Shown here one piece after another: positions 35,413-44,848 of a DNA stretch of 64,000 nt; within the stretch, counting starts at the first letter, position 1, and every line of letters starts with the position of its first letter. The stretch covers positions 434,001 to 498,000 of the forward strand of contig WGMD01000002.1 in the NCBI GenBank assembly GCA_016125255.1, in the 5' to 3' direction. Source of the DNA: Planctomycetota bacterium (GTDB taxonomy: Bacteria; Planctomycetota; Phycisphaerae; Phycisphaerales; Zrk34). The notes under the pieces were generated by a model. The model was given only the letters and a program-made list of their open reading frames with translations, ran no database searches and had not been told where the DNA came from. A program made the translations under genes and the position numbers.

Positions 35413-35525
35413 AAGGCCCATCCTTTGGGGTCAATCACCGACGACCGAACAGGCCGGATAGGGGCGTGCCACGGCAGTCGCCCTTGATTGATCATAGGTC
35501 TGGATTTGAAATTGACCAGCGGCCG

Positions 35526-38198
35526 TTATCGCAGGATTTCGTAGTAGAACGTGCGGTAGCGGCCGCTCAGCTCGAACGTCCCGTCGGGGCTGAGGGGGAC
35601 GGATTGGCCGGTCGGCACGCCGTAGATGTCCAGCGCGTTGACGCTCGTCGGCGGCAGCCCCTTCATGCGAATCAGCGCCTGCACCGGCTCCATCAAAAGC
35701 GGCGGCCCGCCGACCGCCAGCAACTTCGTGCCATCGTCACTGTACTTGGCATTCGTCTGCCGATCGCGCGCCATCGCCGTGATGAGCACATGCTTCGACT
35801 CGTCGATGGGCTTGCCGTCGAGCGCGGTGAACAGCAGCGAGACGAACGGCGTCGTCACGGCGACATCCATCGCCCCCAGCTTGAACATCTGACCGCCCGC
35901 CCGGCCGACGACGGCCTGCGTGCGCGGCGTGTCGACGGTCACGACCTGCCGACCGTAGTTCCATGCCAGTTCGCCCGTCATCGAACAAACGAGCTTTGCT
36001 GAGGAATCCCAGTACTTGGCCCAATCGACGGTCGAGGGCTGGTCATCGCCGAAGCCGACGGTGACTTTACCGATGGCCAGGACGGGCATGGGCGTGGCGA
36101 GCTGGCCTTGAAGCGATTTGACATCGTGCCCGCCGCCGGTGAAGTCCTGGTGGAGCGGATCGGTGCCGGCGAACAGATCGGGGATCGTCACTTGTCGCGC
36201 CGCGGCGGCGGGGGCTTGGGCGATGTCCCCGCGTCGCACCGCCAGCGACAGCGCGGGAAACTGACCGATGTAATGCGGGGTGTCGGTCACGTATTTGCTC
36301 AGCTCCGGCCAGCCGTCGCCGGGGTAGGCGCGGCTGTTGAGAAAGTGATACGACGCGTCCCAGCCCTGAAGCCCCATCCCGTAAAACGCCATCAGCGGCG
36401 CCGCCTCCGCCTTCCATTCGTTGGGAGGCATCGACGACCACTCCGTCGAGCAGAACGGTTTGCCTGCGACCTGATACATGCCCATGCTCAAGAGCCCCGA
36501 CCCCGGCAGTGCGAGCATGCTTGCATTGTCGACCTCGCCGGGCGCGATGCCGTGTCCGCCCGCACCGCCGCCGAAGTAGTTGTGACGATCGATCATGTCG
36601 GCGGCGGTGTCACAGTAGAGATTCGCCGGGTCCGCCGCCGCCCCGCCGGCGCGCCAGGCCGTCGTGACGGTCACGGCCTTGAAACCCAGCTCGCGCACTT
36701 CCTTCTCGCGCCGCTGGTAGTAGCCGCGCTGCTGCTCGGTCAGAAAGGCGATCAGATCGCCGGCCCGCTGCTTCTGTCCGGCGAATTCGTACAGCGGGCC
36801 GTCGCCGCCGAGATGATAAGCGCCCATCAGCTCCAGCTCCTGCTGCGCGAAGGAATCGCCCTTCCGCAGCCCGCCCCATGCGTCGCGCAGCGACTTTTCA
36901 TCGCCGTATTTCTTCAGGGCCCAATCGAAAAACGCATGGCGCACCCGCTGGGTATGCCGCGGGAACTTCTCGCCCTTGTAAAGTTCGTTGAGCGGGAAGT
37001 GGAAGAACACGCAGTCTTCATTCTGAAATTCGAGCACCGCCAGCGCCGGGTCATCGGCGTATCGCAGGCCGGTGTAGGGATTGACATGATTGAGGAGCGC
37101 CGTGAGGTACTTGAGCTCGATGTCCTGCAGGCCGCGCTCGGTGTTGGTGAGCCCGTAGCCACTGCGGAGATTTTTGTCCTTGTGCGTGACGGGCAGTTCG
37201 TTAAAGAGCACGGGCGGATAGTCGTCGTCGGGGCTCACGATCACGCCGTAGAAGACGGACCATGTGGAGTAGATGCCCTGCTTTTTCAGCTCGGCGAACC
37301 ACCAGTCCAGATCGTCCATGCGTTTCGCGTCGAATTGCCCGTTGACGAGCGGGCCCAGGTCGCTCTGCACGGGATGTTCGCGCACCATGTTGACGCCGTA
37401 CTTGCGGAGGTAGCGGATGCGTTGCGTGAGCTGGTCGCGGCTCATGTGGCCGAAATTCAGATTCGCACCGCAGCCCCAGAACTTCGTCGGCTCCGTGTCG
37501 TGCTCGAATAGCAGATGCTCGCCGGCGGTTTTGAGAAAGCCGTGCTGACCGGCGGGAGCGTCGATGGTTGCGCTCATGTCGATGACGGATTTTTCGGAAA
37601 ACGCATCGGTGTCATACACGACGGGGAACCAATCCGCCGGACCGGCGGGCGCCTGTGTCGCGGTCGGCCTGGTCGCGCCGGAAGGGACGAAGCCGCTATC
37701 GTCGAAGAGGAAGCAGTCGATGCCGCCGTGGTTGGAGATTTTGCTGTGGAACTTGAAGGTGATGCGGTTGGGGCCTTGGGGCAATGTCACCGTGCCGACT
37801 TTGACCCATGCGAGGGATCGGTGGTCGGGTTTGGGGCTGATCATGTATTCGCCGCGCTTGTCGGTGAACTGGATCGGCGTCCATTCGCCGCCGCCGAGCC
37901 GGTAGTCGACCGCCGCGAGCAGCACGTTGCCGCGCCACCAGAACGTGTACGGTCCGGGCTTGGCGACCTGAAAGTCGTACGTCGCCGTGCCGGGCCGATC
38001 ACCGTAATGCGTCAGCCAGTCATTGCCCGACATGCCTTCCTTTTTCACATCGTCGTACCACCCGTTGGTGAGCACGTCCGCATGCGTCGGCTGTTCGCCT
38101 TCGATCCAGATCGGGTCGGCGGCGGCGGGACGGGCGGCGAGAAAAATGAACAGCGTGAACAAACCCGCGATAAGCCAAAAACCGGCCGGAAACTTCAT
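35526..38198 (-). CDS. Exported clan GH-A-like glycoside hydrolase
   Basis: This 890-aa protein has a signal peptide (MKFPAGFWLIAGLFTLFIFL, cleavage near RPAAA). The N-terminal domain (about 30-170) resembles carbohydrate-binding jelly rolls (FQVAKPGPYTFWWRGNVLLAAVDY). A (beta/alpha)8-type catalytic region follows, with LEFQNEDCVFF (NE, acid/base candidate) and KPFCSTEWSS (E, nucleophile candidate). C-terminal beta domains end in LSGRYRTFYYEIL. This layout suits beta-glycosidases acting on polysaccharides, but no specific family can be named. The start at 38198 has GAAGGTGA upstream. It is divergent from the cytochrome gene. Confidence 0.75.
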   Translation of the reverse strand: MKFPAGFWLIAGLFTLFIFLAARPAAADPIWIEGEQPTHADVLTNGWYDDVKKEGMSGNDWLTHYGDRPGTATYDFQVAKPGPYTFWWRGNVLLAAVDYRLGGGEWTPIQFTDKRGEYMISPKPDHRSLAWVKVGTVTLPQGPNRITFKFHSKISNHGGIDCFLFDDSGFVPSGATRPTATQAPAGPADWFPVVYDTDAFSEKSVIDMSATIDAPAGQHGFLKTAGEHLLFEHDTEPTKFWGCGANLNFGHMSRDQLTQRIRYLRKYGVNMVREHPVQSDLGPLVNGQFDAKRMDDLDWWFAELKKQGIYSTWSVFYGVIVSPDDDYPPVLFNELPVTHKDKNLRSGYGLTNTERGLQDIELKYLTALLNHVNPYTGLRYADDPALAVLEFQNEDCVFFHFPLNELYKGEKFPRHTQRVRHAFFDWALKKYGDEKSLRDAWGGLRKGDSFAQQELELMGAYHLGGDGPLYEFAGQKQRAGDLIAFLTEQQRGYYQRREKEVRELGFKAVTVTTAWRAGGAAADPANLYCDTAADMIDRHNYFGGGAGGHGIAPGEVDNASMLALPGSGLLSMGMYQVAGKPFCSTEWSSMPPNEWKAEAAPLMAFYGMGLQGWDASYHFLNSRAYPGDGWPELSKYVTDTPHYIGQFPALSLAVRRGDIAQAPAAAARQVTIPDLFAGTDPLHQDFTGGGHDVKSLQGQLATPMPVLAIGKVTVGFGDDQPSTVDWAKYWDSSAKLVCSMTGELAWNYGRQVVTVDTPRTQAVVGRAGGQMFKLGAMDVAVTTPFVSLLFTALDGKPIDESKHVLITAMARDRQTNAKYSDDGTKLLAVGGPPLLMEPVQALIRMKGLPPTSVNALDIYGVPTGQSVPLSPDGTFELSGRYRTFYYEILR

Positions 38199-38334
38199 GA
38201 ACGTCACCTTCGCAATAGGGGGTCGCCCAGAGCGTTGTCCCGGAACGTGCGTCGTCGACATAACGCGAGAAATCCTTTGGATTCCGCGCGGATCGGCGAT
38301 ACAGTATAGGGCCTTGCCAGGAATACCCGCCGCC

Positions 38335-40710
38335 ATGAAATTCAATCGCTTCGCCCCGCTGCTTTTTCTCTGCGTCATCGGCTGCGCCTCCGTCGCGCGC
38401 GCCGCCGTCGACGCCTCCATCGCAAAATTTTTCGACGATCACTGCGTCAAGTGCCACGGGCCCGACAAGCAGAAGGGCGATGTGCGCCTCGACACGCTCT
38501 CGGACAACTTTGCTGACCCGGAGCTGCGCGAGACATGGACCAAGATCGCGCAGATGATCGATCACGGCGATATGCCGCCCAAGAAGGAAGCCCGCCCCGA
38601 CGCCGCGGCGATCGATACGGTCGTGTGCTGGATCGGCAAGACGATGTGGAAGACCGCATCGGAGCATCCGCTGGCGGTCCGTCGCATGAACCGGCTCGAA
38701 TATGAGAACACGGTGCATGACCTGCTCGGCATCGACACGCCGCTCGCCGCGCTGCTGCCCGAGGATTCGAGCGTGCAGGGATTCGACAACGTGTCGGACG
38801 GGCTGAGCATCTCCAGCGTGCTGCTCGAACGGTACATGGAGGCCGCCGACGCGGCGTTCGACGGCGTGATCCGTCGCATCGAACCCGAACCCGTCGCCAC
38901 CCGCCGCTCCATCACCATTGAGGAAAAGGAAAACAAGAAGTCGATCGAGGAAAAACGCGCCGGTGTCATGGAGGTCGACGGGTCGTTCGTGAAGTTCCGC
39001 CCCGGCTGGCCGCCGATTCGCATCGATGACGCGCACCCGCATGAGACGGGCGTCTACCACTGCCGCATCGCCATCTGGCCCTACCAGTCGCCCGATCACA
39101 CGCCGGTCCTCGCGGTATTCGTCGGCCCGTTGTTCGGCCCGGGCGAGAACCGCTTCGTCGGCATGTTCGACGTCACCGGCACTTCGCAGGAACCGCGTAT
39201 CATCGAATTCACCACGCGCATGAAGGAAGGCGACTCGATGCACCTGGTGCCGTGGATCTACCCCGAAGTGCCCGGCTGGTCGAAGGACCCCAAGCCCGGC
39301 ATCGCCGTCAAATGGGTCGAAACCGAAGGCCCGCTCGATCAGGACTTCCCGAGCAAAGCGCAGAAGGCGCTCTTCGGCGACCTGCCCATGATCGAGACGG
39401 ATCACCTTTGGATGCGCTACCGCAAGAATGTCCGCCGGCATGAGGTCAACTCGGAGCATCCGAAGGAAGATGCGCAGCGGATTCTATCGGCGTTCATCCC
39501 CAAGGCGTTCCGTCGCCCGGTCGATGCGGCGGGGATTGAACCCTATGTCGCGCTCGTGGACAATCTGCTCGACAATGGACGGACGTTCGAGCAGGCCATG
39601 CGTGCGGGGATCACGGCCGTGCTCTGCTCGCCGCAGTTCCTTCTGATCAACAGCGACACCCGCGTCGACGACTACACGCTCGCCTCCCGGCTCTCGTATT
39701 TCCTCTGGTCCTCGATGCCGGATGACGAATTGATGCAACTGGCGGCGACGGGCAAGCTGCGCGATCCGGCGGTGCGCGATCAGCAGGTGGAGCGCATGCT
39801 CAAAGACCCGCGCAGCCAGCAGTTCGTCACGCACTTCACCGACCAATGGCTCGACCTGGCCCAGATCAAGTTCACCACGCCCGACGCCAAGCTCTACCCC
39901 GAGTTCGACGACCTCCTCGAAACCTCCATGCTGGGCGAAACCCGCGGGTTTTTCCGGCATATTCTCGAAAATGATCTGAGCGTGACGAATTTCATCGACT
40001 CGGACTTCGCCGTGCTCAATGAGCGCATGGCCGGTCACTACAAGATCGACGGCGTCAAGGGCAACGAGAAGTTTCAGATCGTCAAGCTGCCGGCGGACAG
40101 CGCGCGCGGCGGCGTGATGGCGCAGGCGAGCGTGCTGAAGGTGACCGCCAACGGGACGAACACGTCGCCGGTCTTGCGCGGCGTGTGGATTCTCGATCGC
40201 ATGCTCGGTCAGCCCCCGCCGCCTCCGCCGGCCGGTGTTCCGGCGATCGAACCGGACATCCGCGGCGCGACGACGATCCGCGAGCAGCTCGACAAGCACC
40301 GGGCCAACCCCTCGTGCGCCCGCTGTCACGCCCGCATCGACCCGCCCGGGTTCGCGCTGGAGCACTTCGACCCGATCGGGCTGGAGCGCGACAGCTACCG
40401 CTCGCTGGGCGAGGGCAAAAACGTGGGCAAGTCGTACAAGATCGGCAAACCCGTGCAGACGGATGCGGAGATGAGCGATGGGCGGAGCTTCACGACGTTC
40501 CAGGAATTCCGCACGTGCATGATGGACGACAAGATGCAGGTCGCGCGCTCGCTGGCGCAGAAGCTCCTCGTGTACGGCACCGGCCGTCCGGTCGGCGTGC
40601 TGGACCGCCCGGCGATCGACGGCGTCGTCGAGTACGCCGGGAAAAACAATCTGGGCCTCCGCTCGATGATTCACGGCGTCGTGCACAGCGACTTGTTCAC
40701 GCGTCCGTAG
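38335..40710 (+). CDS. DUF1592/DUF1588-type planctomycete cytochrome c protein
   Basis: This 791-aa exported protein has a signal peptide (MKFNRFAPLLFLCVIGCASV). A c-type haem motif follows (HCVKCHG, residues 36-42), then DUF1587 (HPLAVRRMNRLEYENTVHDL), a central beta domain, and DUF1592 (LASRLSYFLWSSMPDDEL). DUF1588 (VLRGVWILDRMLGQPPPPPP, with a second CARCH near 661-665) and DUF1585 (LAQKLLVYGTGR) complete it. This fusion is a planctomycete hallmark. Its reaction is unknown; it is always paired with a DUF1552 gene, as here, 36 bases downstream. Confidence 0.94.
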   Translation: MKFNRFAPLLFLCVIGCASVARAAVDASIAKFFDDHCVKCHGPDKQKGDVRLDTLSDNFADPELRETWTKIAQMIDHGDMPPKKEARPDAAAIDTVVCWIGKTMWKTASEHPLAVRRMNRLEYENTVHDLLGIDTPLAALLPEDSSVQGFDNVSDGLSISSVLLERYMEAADAAFDGVIRRIEPEPVATRRSITIEEKENKKSIEEKRAGVMEVDGSFVKFRPGWPPIRIDDAHPHETGVYHCRIAIWPYQSPDHTPVLAVFVGPLFGPGENRFVGMFDVTGTSQEPRIIEFTTRMKEGDSMHLVPWIYPEVPGWSKDPKPGIAVKWVETEGPLDQDFPSKAQKALFGDLPMIETDHLWMRYRKNVRRHEVNSEHPKEDAQRILSAFIPKAFRRPVDAAGIEPYVALVDNLLDNGRTFEQAMRAGITAVLCSPQFLLINSDTRVDDYTLASRLSYFLWSSMPDDELMQLAATGKLRDPAVRDQQVERMLKDPRSQQFVTHFTDQWLDLAQIKFTTPDAKLYPEFDDLLETSMLGETRGFFRHILENDLSVTNFIDSDFAVLNERMAGHYKIDGVKGNEKFQIVKLPADSARGGVMAQASVLKVTANGTNTSPVLRGVWILDRMLGQPPPPPPAGVPAIEPDIRGATTIREQLDKHRANPSCARCHARIDPPGFALEHFDPIGLERDSYRSLGEGKNVGKSYKIGKPVQTDAEMSDGRSFTTFQEFRTCMMDDKMQVARSLAQKLLVYGTGRPVGVLDRPAIDGVVEYAGKNNLGLRSMIHGVVHSDLFTRP

Positions 40711-40746
40711 TCCCGACTTGAATCGCAACGCATTGGAGCAACATAT

Positions 40747-42030
40747 ATGTCACGACTTCGCATGGACCGACGAACCTTTCTGCGCAGCACGGGCGTGGCG
40801 ATGGCGCTGCCGATGCTCGAGGCGATGACGCCGGGGCTGGGGGCGCTAGCGCGCGGGGCGGACGGCGTGACGGGGGATGTGCGTCGGTTCGTGGCGATTT
40901 GTGCGCCGCTGGGGATTCATACGCCGTTTCTGTTTCCCAAGACGGCGGGCAAGGATTACGAGGTGACGCCGTATCTGGAACCGCTTCAGGAACTGCGCGG
41001 CAAGTTCACGGTGATGAGCGGGCTGATGCATCCGGATGTGGACGGCGGGCACTCGGCGGATCAGAGCTTCCTGACCGGCGCGATTCACCCGAGCCAGCCG
41101 AGCTTCAAGAACACGATCTCCGTCGACCAATATGCGGCGGAATTGATCGGTCACAAGACGCGTGTCGCATCGCTGTCGCTTTCGACGGGAAGCACGCCGC
41201 TCTCGTACACCCGGGCCGGGGTGCGCATTCCGTCGGACGAGCATCCCTCGTCCGTGTTCGCCCGGCTGTTTCTGGAAGGGACGCGCGAGCAGAAGGCGCG
41301 TCAGATGCAGCGGATCAAGGATGGGCAAAGCGTCATGGACCTCGTGCAGGCGCAGACGAAGTCGATCACGAACAAAATCGGCCGCAGCGATCAGCACACG
41401 CTCGATGAATACTTCACCAGCGTGCGCGAGCTGGAGCAGCGGCTTGTCAAAGCGGAGCAGTGGGCGAACATGCCCAAACCCAAAGTTGACGAAGCCCCGC
41501 CGACGGACATCGAAGCGCGCGAGAACATGACCGGGCGCATGGAGCTGATGTACCATCTGATCTATCTGGCGTTCCGCACGGATTCGACGCGGTTGATCAC
41601 CTTCGGCGGGTCCGGCGGCAACGAAGTCGTCAACCTTCAGGGCGTCGACGACGGGTGGCACAATCTGAGCCATCATGGCAAGGACGAAACCAAGATCAGC
41701 AAACTCGCCATCATCGAGCACGAGGAATTCCGTCTGTTCGGCGAGCTATTGAAGAAGCTCGAGAGCGTGCAGGAAGGCGAGCACACGCTTTTGGATCAGA
41801 CGGCGATCGTGATGGGCTCGAACCTTGGCAACGCCTCGAGCCACAACAACACGAACCTGCCGATCGTCTTCGCCGGCGGGCGATTCAAGCACGGGCAGCA
41901 TCTGGCGTTCGACCCCGAAAAGTCGCCACCCTTGTGCAATCTGTTCGTGTCATGCCTTCAGCACCTGGGCATCGAGGCGGACCGGTTCTCAACGGGCACG
42001 GGAACGATGAGCGGTCTGGACTTCGCGTAA
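40747..42030 (+). CDS. DUF1552 family protein
   Basis: This 427-aa protein has a Tat-like leader (MDRRTFLRSTGVAMALPMLE) and the DUF1552 blocks FVAICAPLGIHTPFLFPKTAG, LMHPDVDGGHSADQSFLTG, SVDQYAAELIG and VMGSNLGNASSHNNTNLPIVFAGG. The fold is related to the alkaline phosphatase/sulfatase-like DUF1501 proteins, but a function is not established. It is co-transcribed with the preceding DUF1592 gene and probably acts with it in the periplasm. It is the last backbone gene before the tRNA-Asp remnant. Confidence 0.93.
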   Translation: MSRLRMDRRTFLRSTGVAMALPMLEAMTPGLGALARGADGVTGDVRRFVAICAPLGIHTPFLFPKTAGKDYEVTPYLEPLQELRGKFTVMSGLMHPDVDGGHSADQSFLTGAIHPSQPSFKNTISVDQYAAELIGHKTRVASLSLSTGSTPLSYTRAGVRIPSDEHPSSVFARLFLEGTREQKARQMQRIKDGQSVMDLVQAQTKSITNKIGRSDQHTLDEYFTSVRELEQRLVKAEQWANMPKPKVDEAPPTDIEARENMTGRMELMYHLIYLAFRTDSTRLITFGGSGGNEVVNLQGVDDGWHNLSHHGKDETKISKLAIIEHEEFRLFGELLKKLESVQEGEHTLLDQTAIVMGSNLGNASSHNNTNLPIVFAGGRFKHGQHLAFDPEKSPPLCNLFVSCLQHLGIEADRFSTGTGTMSGLDFA

Positions 42031-42056
42031 GGTCTTTGCGCAAGCCGTCGCGCAAC

Positions 42057-42083
42057 GAAAAACGCCGCGATTCGCGGCGTTTG
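42057..42083 (-). terminator. Terminator of the tRNA-Asp locus
   Basis: Hairpin AAACGCCGCG / CGCGGCGTTT followed on the minus strand by TTTTTC, just beyond the 3' end of the tRNA-Asp remnant. Confidence 0.75.
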
Positions 42084-42099
42084 ACGGTGCTTTTACAAG

Positions 42100-42146
42100 C
42101 GAGGGCGACGGGGATCGAACCCGCAACCTCCGGATCGACAGTCCGG
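42100..42146 (-). tRNA. tRNA-Asp (GTC), 3' half only; probable attachment scar
   Basis: Read on the minus strand, the sequence contains a full anticodon arm (CCGGACTGTCGATCCGG, anticodon GTC), the T-arm GCGGGTTCGATCCCCGT and the acceptor 3' strand CGCCCTCG, followed by a terminator. The D-arm and 5' acceptor strand are missing; the bases upstream are unrelated. Such a retained 3' half marks the end of an element that integrated into the tRNA gene, and the foreign-looking genes start right after it. Confidence 0.8.
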
Positions 42147-42198
42147 CGATACCCACACATGAGAATCTGATGGCAATAGACTTACGGATGATAACGCC

Positions 42199-42384
42199 AT
42201 GTGCGTCAACAGCCTTGCCCACAGTGAGCAGCAGATTTCTCCAGATCTACGAACGCTGATAGACTCGCTTACGTGTCTACCGCAAGGAGAACGTGCCACG
42301 ATCATCGCACACCTCGAAAACTTGCTTGCCATGTCACCCGTGAAGCGGGACGCAATTCTTACCATCACGGAGCAGTCACCATGA
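42199..42384 (+). CDS. Small protein of unknown function coupled to the terminase gene
   Basis: This 61-aa frame (helical: PDLRTLIDSLTCLPQGERATIIAHLENLL) ends in an ATGA overlap with the terminase small subunit start, which argues that it is translated. No family recognised. Confidence 0.5.
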   Translation: MCVNSLAHSEQQISPDLRTLIDSLTCLPQGERATIIAHLENLLAMSPVKRDAILTITEQSP

Positions 42385-42935
42385 ATAAATCTTCTCTCGA
42401 TTATCGACTGACCGCAAAACAACGCCAGTTCGTCAACGAATTCCTCATCGACCTTAATGCGACCCAAGCGGCAATGCGCGCTGGCTACAGCACCCGTACC
42501 GCCCATCGGATCGGAGCTGAGAACCTGCAAAAACCTGCAATCAAGGCCGAGATCGATCGGGCAATTCAAGAACGCTCGAAGCAGGTAAAGATTGATGCGG
42601 ATCAGGTAATCAAGCGGCTGGAGGCAATCGCGTTCGCAGACTTTGGCAACTTTGTCGAGGTGCGAAACGGCGAGATGATCATTAAAGATACTGAAACTCT
42701 AACGCCGAATCAGCGCGCGGCTGTTTCCGGCATCTCCAAATCAAAGGATGGCGGCGTTCACATACGAATGCGCGACAGCATCGCCGCCCTCAAACTCATT
42801 GGATTGCATCTGGGAATGTTTCAGCAGAACCAAGAACCGACAGAACCAACCCCAATCAAGAGAATCATTCTTGAACACGTTCCGCCACGAGACCAAAATG
42901 ACGCGCACAACAACTTGCCATCAGAAGATTTGTAA
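42381..42935 (+). CDS. Phage terminase small subunit
   Basis: This 184-aa protein has the Terminase_2 signature LTAKQRQFVNEFLIDLNATQ, AAMRAGYSTRTAHRIGAENL and a helical C-terminal oligomerisation part. In phages it recognises pac/cos sites and loads the large terminase. No large terminase, portal or capsid gene follows, so it is a stranded phage gene. It begins the low-GC island 230 bases from the tRNA-Asp scar. The start at 42381 overlaps the upstream small frame. Confidence 0.9.
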   Translation: MNKSSLDYRLTAKQRQFVNEFLIDLNATQAAMRAGYSTRTAHRIGAENLQKPAIKAEIDRAIQERSKQVKIDADQVIKRLEAIAFADFGNFVEVRNGEMIIKDTETLTPNQRAAVSGISKSKDGGVHIRMRDSIAALKLIGLHLGMFQQNQEPTEPTPIKRIILEHVPPRDQNDAHNNLPSEDL

Positions 42936-43168
42936 TTGGAAGGCTTCGGGGCACTCTTATGGTCTCGCTAATCAGACCATCCCAAATCTCAATCAAACTT
43001 TCATTGTATTTCATTAAGCCAACAATACTTGTGTATCCTGAGCCAAACGTAGGCAAAGTGGGAAGACGAATGTCGAAGCAACCTCGGCAACTGTTGCACT
43101 CGAGGCTAAGCAAAGCGGCAATTGTCGGATACCATAACCAAGAGTGTTGCACTTTGGAGATCCGGGCT

Positions 43169-43996
43169 ATGTGGAAGTCCTTGGTATTCGTGATCGTTGT
43201 CGTCTCGACGGCCAACATCTCGATCGCACAACTTTCACCGGCAGAGGCACAGCGCCGATTGCAGGAAGCAAAGGTCACCGCCGAATTACCGGAAAGTCCA
43301 GAGGCGGCGAACGAACGACTTAAGCGAGAAGTACACGATCTGAAGCGCCAAGCTGACGCACTCGAAAAGCAACTGGAAAGTCTACGGGCCCGCATACTTG
43401 CCATGGGTGCGCCGGCTGGGCAAGCGGTGGCCCCTGCCGGACCGGCGCTTGAAGGTGACGCGACGGTCCGCACGCTCAAATCACTGCGCGAGCTTTCACC
43501 CCTCGTTCCAGATTCCGCGCTGCCCGATCCGAAGAACCGCAATAACGCACAAGCATACTCGATCGTCAACTGCGATTTGGTCACACAGCACTTTGACGCG
43601 ATGGCGCAGAACAACCTCCTGCGGCTTGAGTCCGCATTTACGATAGCAAGCACACCCTCCACTGATCGTGATGCCAGTGGTAAGGAATTCCTGGACCGCT
43701 ATTTTGTGATGCTTCTACCGACTGATGTCGAATATCGCTTCTCCTCCGGATCGCCCCAAGTTGATTCGTATCATGTAAAGCCGCGCGATATACGCATTGG
43801 GTACGTGCGTGGGATTATTGCGGCGGATCGATTGCCCGAATGGCGCAAGGTCAGGGACCATGATACGGTCACCCTCGAATGCGAAATCAGCAAAGTATCC
43901 GTCAACTACTTTCGGCAAGCCGGCGCCGAAGTGGTGATCGACCTGAATATCGAGCTGAACAACATCCACATCGTCAAACACGAGGCGAAGAAATAA
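43169..43996 (+). CDS. Exported coiled-coil protein of unknown function (paralogue A)
   Basis: This 275-aa protein has a signal peptide (MWKSLVFVIVVVSTANISIA). A coiled coil follows (about residues 25-75: SPAEAQRRLQEAK...VHDLKRQADALEKQLESLRA), then an Ala/Pro linker and a C-terminal beta-rich domain starting RELSPLVPDSALPD and ending EVVIDLNIELNNIHIV. The next gene encodes a clear paralogue with the same layout. GGAG precedes the start. Only 3 bases separate it from the next gene. No family recognised. Confidence 0.8.
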   Translation: MWKSLVFVIVVVSTANISIAQLSPAEAQRRLQEAKVTAELPESPEAANERLKREVHDLKRQADALEKQLESLRARILAMGAPAGQAVAPAGPALEGDATVRTLKSLRELSPLVPDSALPDPKNRNNAQAYSIVNCDLVTQHFDAMAQNNLLRLESAFTIASTPSTDRDASGKEFLDRYFVMLLPTDVEYRFSSGSPQVDSYHVKPRDIRIGYVRGIIAADRLPEWRKVRDHDTVTLECEISKVSVNYFRQAGAEVVIDLNIELNNIHIVKHEAKK

Positions 43997-43999
43997 GCC

Positions 44000-44848
44000 A
44001 TGGCGCGATCATTGACCATCCCCTCCGCCGTGTTGTCGTGCGTTGCTCTGCTTGGGCTGATCAGCCCGAACTCTCTGGCCCAGATTTCGTCCGAAGAGGC
44101 GCTACGGCGGCTGCAGGAAGCGAAGGCAAAGGCAAACGCACCGGAAAAGATCGAAGAGGAAAACAAGCAGCTCGAGGAGGAAGCGGCCGCACTGCGGGAG
44201 AAGGTTGAGGCGATGCAGAAGCAGCTGGCCGACCTTCAGGCTGTGGCGGCGGCAGCGGGATTGCCGGCTGAGGCGGCGCCCAAGCCGGCGGCCGCGCCAA
44301 AGATTCAGATCGTACGTTCGCTCGGTGACCTGTCGGCGTTGATTCCCGACTCGGCGCTGCCGATCCGCGCTGATCGAGGCAATGTGAAGGCCTATACGCC
44401 GGCGGTTCGCGACGCGGTCGGCCGCTATTTCGACACGCTTTGTCAAAGTGGTGAGCTTCGCATCAAGGCGACTTTCACGGTCACTTCAGGCCCGGCTCAC
44501 AACTTCTTCAAATCTAACCAGCGACTGGTCAAACCGCCGCCGAACGAAGCATACGGTGCCGATCTAAGGCCTAATGATTTGAGCTTCAAGCGCACCGACC
44601 GCTCATTCGAGATCGATACGATCAAAGGGCGTCCGTACGATGCATGCATTCAAAAGGTGAGGGCAATCTTCGGTACGGACGACTTGCAGGCATGGAAAAC
44701 GATTAGCGTCCGTGACGAGATTACCATCGACGCCAGAATCAGTCACATTACTTTCGGCGGATTCTTCGAATCGCGTCCCGGCATCGCGATCAGCGTGTCC
44801 GTCGACCTCGACGACATCCATATCCTCGATCATCATTTCAATCCATGA
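44000..44848 (+). CDS. Exported coiled-coil protein of unknown function (paralogue B)
   Basis: This 282-aa protein has a signal peptide (cleaved near NSLAQ), a coiled coil (EEALRRLQEAKAKANAPEKI...EAAALREKVEAMQKQLADL), an Ala/Pro linker, and a domain with GDLSALIPDSALP and GIAISVSVDLDDIHILDH. It parallels paralogue A block by block, so a tandem duplication produced the pair. The stop overlaps the start of the giant gene (ATGA). Together the three genes form a tightly coupled exported system. Confidence 0.8.
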   Translation: MARSLTIPSAVLSCVALLGLISPNSLAQISSEEALRRLQEAKAKANAPEKIEEENKQLEEEAAALREKVEAMQKQLADLQAVAAAAGLPAEAAPKPAAAPKIQIVRSLGDLSALIPDSALPIRADRGNVKAYTPAVRDAVGRYFDTLCQSGELRIKATFTVTSGPAHNFFKSNQRLVKPPPNEAYGADLRPNDLSFKRTDRSFEIDTIKGRPYDACIQKVRAIFGTDDLQAWKTISVRDEITIDARISHITFGGFFESRPGIAISVSVDLDDIHILDHHFNP

